This document shows, piece by piece, positions 36,965-45,034 of a stretch of DNA of 59,529 nucleotides. A program made the translations under genes and the position numbers. Source of the DNA: Planctomycetota bacterium (GTDB lineage Bacteria > Planctomycetota > UBA1135 > GCA-002748355); contig JALUUL010000018.1 of assembly GCA_027021385.1 (NCBI GenBank), positions 1-59,529 of the forward strand, in the 5' to 3' direction. The first letter of the stretch is position 1. Every line of letters starts with the position of its first letter. The notes below the pieces were generated by a model that saw only the letters and a program-made list of their open reading frames with translations, was not told the origin of the DNA and searched no databases.

Positions 36965-36999
36965 GCCCCGCGGCGCGCGGGCGGTCTTCGCCGCTCTCG

Positions 37000-37533
37000 C
37001 TACAACCACGGGACCCCCCAGCTCCCGAAGAACGCCAGGGCGCCCCCCGAATAGAGAGCCACCACGATGTCGTCCAGCATCACGCCCCATCCTCCCGGCA
37101 GATGCTCCACGCGGCGTCCCGGCGGAGGTTTCCCGATATCCGCGATTCGGAAGAGGAGGAAGGCCAGGAGGTGCCCGCCCCACTGCAGGGGGCGCGCGTG
37201 GAAGAGGTCGAAGATCGCCACGGTGACGAGATACCCGGCCACCTCATCGAGGACGACGGCTCCGGGATCCTTCAGGCGCCAGCGCCGTTCCGCCCAGGGG
37301 CCGAGCGCGATCCCCAGCAGGAGGAGGACGACCACTGCCGCCAGCGCCCAGATCCAGAACGGTCCCGGAACCCGGGCCAGCGGTACCGCCAGCGCGATCC
37401 CTCCGAAGGTCCCGAAGGTCCCCGGCGCCACCGGAGCCAGGCCGAGCCCGAAGAAGCTGACGGCCAGGACCTTCCAGGTCTCGCCCTTCCCCGTCCCGGA
37501 AGGGGAGGGTTCCATCCCCGGATGTTCAGCCAC
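37000..37533 (-). CDS. pgpA: Phosphatidylglycerophosphatase A
   Basis: A 177-residue inner-membrane phosphatase that dephosphorylates phosphatidylglycerol phosphate. APGTFGTFGG near residue 36, VLDEVAGYLVT near 93, LLFRIADIGKPPPGR and GGWGVMLDDIVV match the family, including the catalytic acidic residues. About four hydrophobic segments are seen. It overlaps pgsA, which makes its substrate, by eight bases. Confidence 0.93.
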   Translation of the reverse strand: MAEHPGMEPSPSGTGKGETWKVLAVSFFGLGLAPVAPGTFGTFGGIALAVPLARVPGPFWIWALAAVVVLLLLGIALGPWAERRWRLKDPGAVVLDEVAGYLVTVAIFDLFHARPLQWGGHLLAFLLFRIADIGKPPPGRRVEHLPGGWGVMLDDIVVALYSGGALAFFGSWGVPWL

Positions 37534-38092
37534 GAAACACCGCCAGGGCCTTGCGCAGGTAGTTCCCGCCCGAAAGGACCGTCATCCCGAGACTGATCCA
37601 GACGAAAACGGCCGCGATCGGGCGGCACCATTCCCAACCGCCCTGCCAGGCCAGGAGGGCCTGCACGAGGACGCACTGCGCCCCCATCTTCCACTTCCCG
37701 AACGGGTCCGCTCCGAAAGCCTCTCCCCTGCGTTCGACCATCCCCCGAAGGCTCGTCACGACGATCTCCCGGAGAACGACGACGGCGACGACCCAGGCCG
37801 GAAGCAACAGGGCCATGGATTCGTGGAAGCGAAGGGCGAGGATCAGCGCCCCCCCGATCAGGATCTTGTCCGCGAGGGGATCGAGCATCCTCCCCATGGC
37901 CGAGACCTCCCCCCTGGCCCGGGCCAGCCTCCCGTCGAGGTAGTCGGTCAACTCCGCGACGAGGAACAGCGAGAAGATCGTCCAGATCCCCCATCCTCCC
38001 CGGGGGGGCTCGACCGGATGGAGAGCCATCATCGCGAGGCCGACCAGGGTCAGGCCGATCCGCGACAGGGTCAGGAGATTCGGGAGATTCAA
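37526..38092 (-). CDS. pgsA: CDP-diacylglycerol-glycerol-3-phosphate 3-phosphatidyltransferase
   Basis: A 188-residue membrane enzyme making phosphatidylglycerol phosphate. The CDP-alcohol phosphotransferase signature D-G-x2-A-R-x8-G-x3-D-x3-D is present from DYLDGRLARARGE to GRMLDPLADK. The start is TTG, in TTGA overlap with the rimO stop; it gives the typical opening MNLPNLLTLSRI. With pgpA it forms the two-step route to phosphatidylglycerol. Confidence 0.95.
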   Translation of the reverse strand: MNLPNLLTLSRIGLTLVGLAMMALHPVEPPRGGWGIWTIFSLFLVAELTDYLDGRLARARGEVSAMGRMLDPLADKILIGGALILALRFHESMALLLPAWVVAVVVLREIVVTSLRGMVERRGEAFGADPFGKWKMGAQCVLVQALLAWQGGWEWCRPIAAVFVWISLGMTVLSGGNYLRKALAVFRG

Positions 38093-39483
38093 GAGCGGCC
38101 TCCCGCTCCGCCGGCGAATCCCACGGGCCGCGCGACGAGGTCGAAACCGAGGGAGGACGTGATCTCCGCCTCGACGAGAGTCCCCGAGGGGATCGGATCC
38201 TCGAAGTAGACGAGGCAGTCGATCTCGGGAGCATCGGCCTCCGTGCGTCCGACGCTCCCTCCCTCCCCAAGGCCGCTTCCCTCTGGAATCGACTCCGCCC
38301 TTCCGTCGACGAGGACGGGCAGACGCCTCCCGACGAGTTCCGCGTTGCGCGCCTCGATGTTCGCGCGCGAGAGTTCGAGGATGCGTTCGCAGCGCTCGGC
38401 GGCGACGTCCTCCGGGACGCGGCCCGGAAGCTCGAAGGACCCGGTCCCCTCCTCCAGCGAATAGGGGAAGACACCGAGCCGTTCGAACCGGAACTCCCGC
38501 ACGAAGGCGCAAAGCTCCTCGAAATCCTCCTCGCTCTCCCCGGGAAAGCCGGTCAGGAGAGTCGTCCGGATCGCGATGCTCTCGACCTCCGTCCGGAGCC
38601 GATCGAGGATGCGCCGCACCTGCTCCGAGGACACGCCGCGCTTCATCGCGCGCAGCATGCTCGCGGAGATGTGCTGGATCGGGATGTCGAGATAGGGAAC
38701 GACCTTGGGGTTGTCCCGGAGCTGCTCGATCAGGGCCCGGTCGACGGTGTGCGGATAGGCGTAGAGCACCCGGATCCACTCGATCCCCTCGACCTCCGAA
38801 AGGGCCTCGAGCAGGCGCGGGAGCGTTCGTTTCCGCCCCCGGTCCATGCCGTAGGCGGTCGAATCCTCCGCGACCAGCACGAGTTCGCGGACTCCCCCGG
38901 AGGCCAGGCCCTCCGCCTCGGCCACGCAGACCTCAATCGGTTTGCTTCGTTGCCTGCCCCGGATCGAGGGAATCGCGCAGAAGCTGCAAGCATGGTCGCA
39001 ACCCTCCCCGATCCTGAGGTAGGCATAGGAGCGCGGGGTCAGGATCAGCCGGGTCCGGTCCGAGGAAGCGTCCTTCAGGTTCCCCCCCTTCACATCGGCC
39101 GCGGAACGCTCCCCCCTTCCCTCGGCCAGGCGCCGGAGGAGGGCCGGCACCCCCGAATAATCCGAAAGACCGAGAAAGGCATCGACCTCGGGGAGTTCCT
39201 CCCGAAGGGCCTCTCCGAAACGCTCCGACATGCACCCGACGACGACGAGCCCCTTCAAACGGCCCGACTTCTTCAGTTCTCCGACCTCCCGGATCGTGCG
39301 GACCGATTCCTCGCGGGCCGCCTCGATGAACCCGCAGGTGTTGACGACCGCGAGATCGGCGTCCTCCGGATCCCGGGCGATCCGGAATCCATCCTCGGCG
39401 GCATGACCGAGGAGCACCTCGGAATCGACGAGGTTCTTCGGACAACCCAGGCTGATCAACGACACCTTCAGAGGTTCGGACAT
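38089..39483 (-). CDS. rimO: Ribosomal protein S12 methylthiotransferase RimO
   Basis: A 464-residue radical-SAM enzyme that methylthiolates the conserved Asp of ribosomal protein S12. VSLISLGCPKNLVDSE at the start is diagnostic for RimO. The other cluster cysteines are in VNTCGFIEAA and VVGCMSERF; the radical-SAM motif is CDHACSFC followed by IPSIRGRQRSKP. A C-terminal TRAM domain follows (DCLVYFEDP). It overlaps pgsA by four bases. Its relative MtaB is encoded at 9 kb. Confidence 0.95.
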   Translation of the reverse strand: MSEPLKVSLISLGCPKNLVDSEVLLGHAAEDGFRIARDPEDADLAVVNTCGFIEAAREESVRTIREVGELKKSGRLKGLVVVGCMSERFGEALREELPEVDAFLGLSDYSGVPALLRRLAEGRGERSAADVKGGNLKDASSDRTRLILTPRSYAYLRIGEGCDHACSFCAIPSIRGRQRSKPIEVCVAEAEGLASGGVRELVLVAEDSTAYGMDRGRKRTLPRLLEALSEVEGIEWIRVLYAYPHTVDRALIEQLRDNPKVVPYLDIPIQHISASMLRAMKRGVSSEQVRRILDRLRTEVESIAIRTTLLTGFPGESEEDFEELCAFVREFRFERLGVFPYSLEEGTGSFELPGRVPEDVAAERCERILELSRANIEARNAELVGRRLPVLVDGRAESIPEGSGLGEGGSVGRTEADAPEIDCLVYFEDPIPSGTLVEAEITSSLGFDLVARPVGFAGGAGGRS

Positions 39484-39625
39484 AGGTCGGAGGAGGAAGG
39501 GCGGCCCCTTCCGGGGCCGAAGGATCGGGAGAGCCGGTGCGGCGAGGAAGGCTCCCGGACGGCGATCGGACGACTTTGGCCGGGGTGGGGGATCTCCGCA
39601 AGATCCGCCTCGACCCCGCCCCTCC

Positions 39626-41116
39626 TCAACGCCGCCGCTCCTCCCATTCCGACAGCGGGATCAACGGATCCCAGGTCCCGGACCCGCGGGGTTCGTCTAC
39701 GACCCCGAGGCGTTGGAGGGTCTCGAGGATCTGCCTTGCGTCCGCGTATCCAATCCCCATCCGCCGCTGCAGGAGGGAGATCGTCGGCCGGCGGGCGGTC
39801 AGGACGACCCGCGCGGCGAGATCCAACTGTTCGGGCTCGGGGGCGGGATCCTCGGGGAAGAGGGCTTCCTGCCGCCGAGCCGGAACGGGCAGGCCCCTCG
39901 GGGGCATCGAGGAGATCTCGACGACCTTCTCCCCGTCCTCCTCGACCGGCTCCTCCCCGGAAGGCTCCTCCCCGGAAGGCTCCTCGACCTCCTCCCCCCT
40001 CCGGTCCTCGGAACCGATCCCGAAAAGGGACGCCCTCTCTTCCCGCGGGCGGCGGAAGGAGGGAGAGACCGGGCGGGAAGCGGCCTCGCTCTTCGCCGCT
40101 CCCTCGGCCTCGTCCTCCGCATCGAGGGGACCGGGCTCTTCGGGATCAGGTTCTCCGGCCTTCGCGAAACTCTTCGGGTCGTCCTCCCACATCCGGTCGA
40201 GAGCCTTCCCCGCCCGTTCGAGGAGATCCTCGTCCTCGAGCCCCGCGAAGGGGTCCTCCGCCTCCTCGGCCCCCGAATCGGGGGGAGGTTGTTCTTCCTC
40301 GACCTTGGCGGCGAGTTTCCGCCGGGCGTCCTCGAGCAGGGTTTCCAGCAGGAGGTCCCTCCCGACCCATCTCCGCCGCCGGGCGCGGCCGGAGCCCCCG
40401 GCACCCGGCGATGACTCCTCCACCGGCTTCGGCTCGAGCCTCCTCGCCGGGGGAAGGTCCTCGGCCTCCCCGCCTTCCGTCGTCACGGAAGCGCCCTCCC
40501 CCTTTCCAGCGCCCCCGAACACCGCCTCGGCGCGGATCCGTTCCTCCGCGGCGGGGGGGGCGGCCAGGAAGGCCTCCTCCTCCGGACCGACCCCGGTCTC
40601 CTGTCCGGGATGGAGCGGCAGGGGCCGGACCATTCTCGAGAAGGAGCGGTAGAAGAACCAATCGGTCGAGAGGAGAAGCCCGACGAGGGTCATCGCGGCC
40701 AGGAGGAACCCTCCGAGGGCGTCGCCGAGGACCCAGGAGAGCCGGACGGCGATCCGCTTCCCGAAGGCGCCGCCGTCCCCGCCCACGAGACCGAGGAACA
40801 TCGACAGACAGAGGACGAAGAGGAGACTCGCGCCCAGGCGGCGGAGGGGCCCGGAGACCCTACCGGTGACGAAGGCGATCGCGCCCCAGACGAGGCTCAG
40901 GAGACTGAGGTAGAGGGCCGGAGCGAATCCGAGGGTGCCCGAGATCCAGAGAACCCTGGAAGCCAGGAATCCCTTCCCCTCCCCGTCCGGGGAAACCCCG
41001 GCCTGCAGGAGCCCGACGCCCAGGAAGATGCCGAAGGCGAGGAGCCCGAATGAAAGGAGAAAGAGGAAGAGGAAGCCCCGCTCCACTTTCCTCGGTTCGA
41101 AGATCAAGGAAGTCAT
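39626..41116 (-). CDS. Motorless FtsK-like protein: membrane domain plus C-terminal gamma-type winged helix
   Basis: A 496-residue protein that overlaps ftsK by four bases. The N-terminus has four hydrophobic helices (about 15-38, 50-78, 92-110, 130-152) in the layout of the FtsK membrane domain. A long acidic linker follows (about 170-420, with EEPSGEEPSGEEPVEE repeats). The last 60 residues are a winged helix much like the FtsK gamma DNA-reading domain (RPTISLLQRRMGIGYADARQ, ending LSEWEE). FtsK just upstream has the equivalent TLLQRKLSVGYTRASRL and SLEEWEA. The RecA-type alpha/beta motor is entirely missing: there is no Walker A or B. It probably arose by duplication of ftsK with loss of the motor. 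It may anchor DNA or assemble with FtsK; this is inference. Confidence 0.75.
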   Translation of the reverse strand: MTSLIFEPRKVERGFLFLFLLSFGLLAFGIFLGVGLLQAGVSPDGEGKGFLASRVLWISGTLGFAPALYLSLLSLVWGAIAFVTGRVSGPLRRLGASLLFVLCLSMFLGLVGGDGGAFGKRIAVRLSWVLGDALGGFLLAAMTLVGLLLSTDWFFYRSFSRMVRPLPLHPGQETGVGPEEEAFLAAPPAAEERIRAEAVFGGAGKGEGASVTTEGGEAEDLPPARRLEPKPVEESSPGAGGSGRARRRRWVGRDLLLETLLEDARRKLAAKVEEEQPPPDSGAEEAEDPFAGLEDEDLLERAGKALDRMWEDDPKSFAKAGEPDPEEPGPLDAEDEAEGAAKSEAASRPVSPSFRRPREERASLFGIGSEDRRGEEVEEPSGEEPSGEEPVEEDGEKVVEISSMPPRGLPVPARRQEALFPEDPAPEPEQLDLAARVVLTARRPTISLLQRRMGIGYADARQILETLQRLGVVDEPRGSGTWDPLIPLSEWEERRR

Positions 41117-44100
41117 GACCGCTCCTCCTCTTCTTCTCCGTCTTCTCCGTCTTCTTCGTCCGCTTCGCCTTCCAGTCCCTCGTCGTCCGGGGATTCGACC
41201 CCATCCTCGTCCTCGTCCGGAGCGTCTTCCTCTTCCTCGTAGTCCTCATCCTCGAAGTCGTCGTCCTCGGCATCGTCCTCGTCGTCGAAGTCCTCGTAGG
41301 ATTCCTCGTCCTCCCCCTCGTCTTCCACGTCCTCTTCCTCCGCCTCGTCCTCGTCGAAGGAAGTCTTCCATTCCTCTTCCGGACCCTCTTCCCAGGAACC
41401 CCCGTTCTCCTCTTCGCGTTCCTCTTCGGGCTCCTCTTCAGGCTCCTCATCCTCCCTCGCGGGATCGGGGGTGGCCTCTCCCGCGGGATCGGGGACGGCC
41501 TCTCCCGCGGGCAAGCCCCCGCCTCCGGCAAGCCCTCGCGGCTCCTCCTCGGCCCCCAGGGAAGCCTCCCACTCCTCGAGGCTCATCAGGACCTCGCGGG
41601 ACTTGGAGCCCTGGAACTCCCCTACGATTCCATCCTCGGCCATGAGTTCGATCAGTCGGCTCGCCCGCGTGTAACCGACGGAGAGCTTCCGCTGCAGGAG
41701 GGTCGCGCTGCCCCGCTGCTCCTCGAGGACGGTCCTCACCGCCTCCAGGTACAGGGAATCCCTCTCCTCAGGGCGGCGCCCCGAACCGGTCGGGTTCTGG
41801 ACGAGGGTCTCCTCGAACTCCTGCTCGCCGGCTTCCTGTTCGAGGAAGGACACGACGCCGTGGATCTCGTCGTCCGAGATGAACGTGCCTTGCGCCCGAA
41901 CGAGCTGATGGGTCCCCGGGGGGATGTAGAGGAGGTCGCCGTTCCCGAGGAGCTGATCGGCGCCGTTCGTGTCGAGCACGACCCGGGAATCGACCCGGCT
42001 GCTGACCTTGAACGCGATCCGGGTCGGGAGGTTGGCCTTGATCAGGCCGGTGATCACGTCCCGGCTCGGTCGCTGGGTCGCGAGGATGACATGCAGGCCG
42101 ACGGCCCTCGACTTCTGCGCGAGGCGCTGGATCGACAGCTCGACGTCGGAAGCCGAGACGGCCATCAGGTCCGCGAACTCGTCGATGATCAGGACGATGC
42201 TCGGGAGGTGCACCGGAGTCCGCTCCGGATCGAAGGCGGGGCCCAGGCGTCGTTTCAGCTTCTCCTCGCCGAGGGCGTTGTAGCTCGCGAGATTGCGGAC
42301 TCCCGCGCTCGAGAGGAGCGCGTAGCGCTGCTCCATCGTCTCGACCGCCCAGTTCAGGACCGCCGACGCCCGCTTCATGTTCGTCACGACCGGACACAGG
42401 AGATGCGGGATCTTCTTGAAGTTCTGCAGCTCGACCATCTTCGGGTCGATCAGGATCAGCCGGACCTGGTCCGGACTGCGGGTCATCAGGATCGAGAGCA
42501 GGATCGAGTTGATGCAGACGGACTTCCCCGAACCGGTGGCCCCCGCGATCAGGAGGTGCGGCATGCGGGCGAGGTCCTCGATGATCGGCTCGCCCGACAC
42601 GTCCCTCCCGAGGAACAGGGGCACGGTCTCCGGCATCCGGCTCAGGTCGCGCAACTCGAGGAGTTCGCGCAGGCGGACCATCGTGCGGATCCGGTTCGGG
42701 ACCTCGACCCCGACCGTGTGCTTCCCGGGGATCGGCGCGACGACCCGGACCGACATCGCCTTCAGCGCTGCCGCAAGGTCCGGGGCGAAATTGCGAAGGA
42801 TGCCGATCCTCTGCCCCTCTCCGAGTTCGAGTTCGAACACGGTGACGGCGGGCCCGGCCGAGATCGCGACGACCCTGGCCTCGACACGAAGGCTCTCCAG
42901 TCGCTTTTCGATCGCCCGCGCGAGGGACTGCAAGCCCGAGTCGGTGACGCCCGGATCGGAGACTTCCGCCGGCTCGAGGAGTTCGAAGGGGGGGAAGGGC
43001 CAGGGACCCCGCCTCCGCCGCTGCTTACGGCCCGGGGCTGCTCCGCTCCGATTCACCGAGATGCGGATCGGGACGGCGGTCTCCTTCGGAGCGGTCTTCT
43101 CGGGAGCGGGAGGGGCCGGATCCTCCTCGATTCGGCGCCGGCGGCGGGTCCGGCGCGACGAACGGCCGGAGGTCTCGTCTCCGGTCTCCGCCACTCCTCC
43201 CTTTCCGCTCTCTCCGGAGACTCGAGAAGGTTCCTCCTTTTCGGAACCGGGCGGGTCCCTCGGCGCGAGATCCCCTTCCTCCAGCATCCGCCCTCCGACC
43301 GGCTGGGCGGCCTCTCGCCTCCTCCTCGAGACACGCCGGCGGCGGGGAGCGGCGGAATCCTCGTCCTCCTCCTCGAGTTCGAGCTCGGCCCCTCCACCGG
43401 CCCCCGCGGGAGCGGGTCGATGGAGGCCGTGCGCGAGAAACCTGGCGAAACGGGCGGTTCCCGCGAAGGTCCGTTTCAGGACCTTCCGTCCGGGAACCCC
43501 CTCCTCCCCGCTTTCCGTGGAAGAGGAGAGGAGCCCCCCTCCGAGGTCCCGGACGACCTGGGAGAGGGCCCAGTCCGTCGCGAGGAAGAAGGCGATCGAG
43601 CCCGTCATCGCGAGCAGGAGCCAGGCGCCGAGGGGACCGAAACTCGCGTGGAGCCGCGGGCCCAGTACCAGCCCGATCCACCCACCGAGCCCGTAGGGGG
43701 TCCGCAGACTGATCCCCCGGGGTTCGGGACCCGACCCCGCGAGGAAGATCGCGAGGACGAGCACGAGGCCCAGGACTCCCGCCAATCGGGTCCAGGGGCG
43801 CTCGATCCCTCGATGGCGCAGGTGGAGAATGCCCCAGTAGACGAGGAAGGCGGCCAGGAGGAAGCTCGCCAGACCGAAGGCCTGCATAAGGAAGCCGCCC
43901 AGGAGATGCCCGACGAACCCTCCCCAGTTCTCCCTCACGGCGGGCTCCAGGGGATCGTCGTAGGTCCCGAAACCGTAGCTCATCCCCGACAGGGCCAGGA
44001 AGACACCCCCCCCCACCAGCGACAACCCCAGGATTTCGCGGGCCCGCCGGCCGATCTCCGCGGACTCCTTCCCCCCCTTCCGGGAGCCCCCCTCCCGCGA

Positions 44101-44124
44101 TGAACCCTTCCGCCCTCTCGCCAT
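41113..44124 (-). CDS. ftsK: DNA translocase FtsK with hyperacidic C-terminal tail
   Basis: A 1,003-residue septal DNA pump. Four membrane helices lie within residues 30-190; a charged linker follows (190-370). The alpha/beta motor has VSVNR-VAP-IPGKHTVGVEVPN, Walker A AGATGSGKSVC near 523, Walker B LIIDEFADLM near 645 and ATQRPSRDVITGLIKANLP. The gamma winged helix (TLLQRKLSVGYTRASRL) lies near 820-860, where FtsK normally ends. About 130 further residues are almost entirely Glu and Asp with Pro/Gly, an unusual extension. Motor and gamma are otherwise typical. It is followed by the motorless paralogue in four-base overlap. Confidence 0.94.
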   Translation of the reverse strand: MARGRKGSSREGGSRKGGKESAEIGRRAREILGLSLVGGGVFLALSGMSYGFGTYDDPLEPAVRENWGGFVGHLLGGFLMQAFGLASFLLAAFLVYWGILHLRHRGIERPWTRLAGVLGLVLVLAIFLAGSGPEPRGISLRTPYGLGGWIGLVLGPRLHASFGPLGAWLLLAMTGSIAFFLATDWALSQVVRDLGGGLLSSSTESGEEGVPGRKVLKRTFAGTARFARFLAHGLHRPAPAGAGGGAELELEEEDEDSAAPRRRRVSRRRREAAQPVGGRMLEEGDLAPRDPPGSEKEEPSRVSGESGKGGVAETGDETSGRSSRRTRRRRRIEEDPAPPAPEKTAPKETAVPIRISVNRSGAAPGRKQRRRRGPWPFPPFELLEPAEVSDPGVTDSGLQSLARAIEKRLESLRVEARVVAISAGPAVTVFELELGEGQRIGILRNFAPDLAAALKAMSVRVVAPIPGKHTVGVEVPNRIRTMVRLRELLELRDLSRMPETVPLFLGRDVSGEPIIEDLARMPHLLIAGATGSGKSVCINSILLSILMTRSPDQVRLILIDPKMVELQNFKKIPHLLCPVVTNMKRASAVLNWAVETMEQRYALLSSAGVRNLASYNALGEEKLKRRLGPAFDPERTPVHLPSIVLIIDEFADLMAVSASDVELSIQRLAQKSRAVGLHVILATQRPSRDVITGLIKANLPTRIAFKVSSRVDSRVVLDTNGADQLLGNGDLLYIPPGTHQLVRAQGTFISDDEIHGVVSFLEQEAGEQEFEETLVQNPTGSGRRPEERDSLYLEAVRTVLEEQRGSATLLQRKLSVGYTRASRLIELMAEDGIVGEFQGSKSREVLMSLEEWEASLGAEEEPRGLAGGGGLPAGEAVPDPAGEATPDPAREDEEPEEEPEEEREEENGGSWEEGPEEEWKTSFDEDEAEEEDVEDEGEDEESYEDFDDEDDAEDDDFEDEDYEEEEDAPDEDEDGVESPDDEGLEGEADEEDGEDGEEEEERS

Positions 44125-44238
44125 CGATCTCGGCCCTCCAGGGATCGCCCGATCCCACCGGCGTTCCGCCGGCGGCGGCTCATGATACCGGAGCCCCCGG
44201 CCTCGATCCCAACGAGGAATCCCCAGGGTCGGGGGGAG

Positions 44239-44889
44239 TCAGGGCGCCGGCTCCGCGAGGACCCGATCCACGAGGTTCCGGGCGAGGTCTTCCTTGTTCC
44301 TCGCGCCGAGAGCCTCCGCCCCGCCCCGAGCGGGGACCCACCAGTATTCCGCGGAACCGGCATCCATCGCCCCCAGACCGTTCAAAACGATGGCTTCCAA
44401 GGATTTGCGGCGACATTTCGTTCGTGCCCGCTCGAGGGCGGCCTCCCTCCCCGCCTCTCCTTCCCCCAGGTCCTCGAGCGCGAAGCCGAAGGCTCTCAGG
44501 TGGGGAAACTCCGTCCGCAGGGACTTCAGGACATCGGGATTCGGAACGAGGTCGATCTTCCCGGGAAGTTCCGCCTTCGAGGGTTTCCCGGAAAACCTGG
44601 CGGCCGGTCGCAGGTCGCAGACGGCCGCGACCCCGAACAGGATCCGGACCGGATCCCGCCGGCACCGATCCCGGCAGACCTCGAGCATCTCGAGGGCCGA
44701 GACGACCTCGATCCTCGACACCCTCTCCGGAGGCGGGAGGGAAACGGGACCGCTGACGAGAAGGACCTCTTCTCCCCGTTCCCCGGCGGCGGCGGCAAGG
44801 GCGTATCCCATCCGTCCCGACGAGGCGTTCGAGAGGAAACGGACCTCGTCCAGGTACTCCCTCGTCGGTCCCGCCGTCACCAACCACAT
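44239..44889 (-). CDS. coaB: Stand-alone phosphopantothenate-cysteine ligase (CoaB domain)
   Basis: A 216-residue protein matching only the ligase half of the usual CoaBC fusion. It opens LVTAGPTREYLDEVRFLSNASSG, the CoaB nucleotide-binding start, with RMGYALAAAA following. VCDLRPAARFSGKPSK near 90 has the spacing of the family's AVADY...K segment, with Cys-Asp in place of Ala-Asp-Tyr. It joins cysteine to phosphopantothenate in coenzyme A synthesis. The decarboxylase (coaC) must be encoded elsewhere. It lies 114 bases upstream of ftsK on the same strand and diverges from the efflux operon. Confidence 0.8.
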   Translation of the reverse strand: MWLVTAGPTREYLDEVRFLSNASSGRMGYALAAAAGERGEEVLLVSGPVSLPPPERVSRIEVVSALEMLEVCRDRCRRDPVRILFGVAAVCDLRPAARFSGKPSKAELPGKIDLVPNPDVLKSLRTEFPHLRAFGFALEDLGEGEAGREAALERARTKCRRKSLEAIVLNGLGAMDAGSAEYWWVPARGGAEALGARNKEDLARNLVDRVLAEPAP

Positions 44890-44999
44890 GGAGCTTCAGC
44901 TTACCCCCTGTTCCGGCGGAATCTCTGGCAAACACCCCGCCCTCCCCGTAGATGGGGCCCGTTTCGAGGGGAGAAGACCCTTCCGAGGCCCCCCTCCCT

Positions 45000-45019
45000 G
45001 GAAAGCCGCGCGGCTTTCC
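45000..45019. promoter_or_regulatory. Perfect 20-bp palindrome upstream of the efflux operon
   Basis: GGAAAGCCGC is followed directly by its reverse complement GCGGCTTTCC, 15 bases before the ATG of the outer-membrane gene, in the 145-base region shared with divergent coaB. A dimeric repressor site or an mRNA hairpin masking the start are both possible. Confidence 0.4.
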
Positions 45020-45034
45020 GGTTCCCCTTTCACC

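Noticed and set aside
41150-41480. Simple-sequence tract rich in TCC/TCG
   Set aside because: It is the coding sequence of the acidic FtsK tail in frame, not an intergenic microsatellite.
41860-44103. 747-codon plus-strand frame opposite ftsK
   Set aside because: Antisense of FtsK motor and linker; no independent support.
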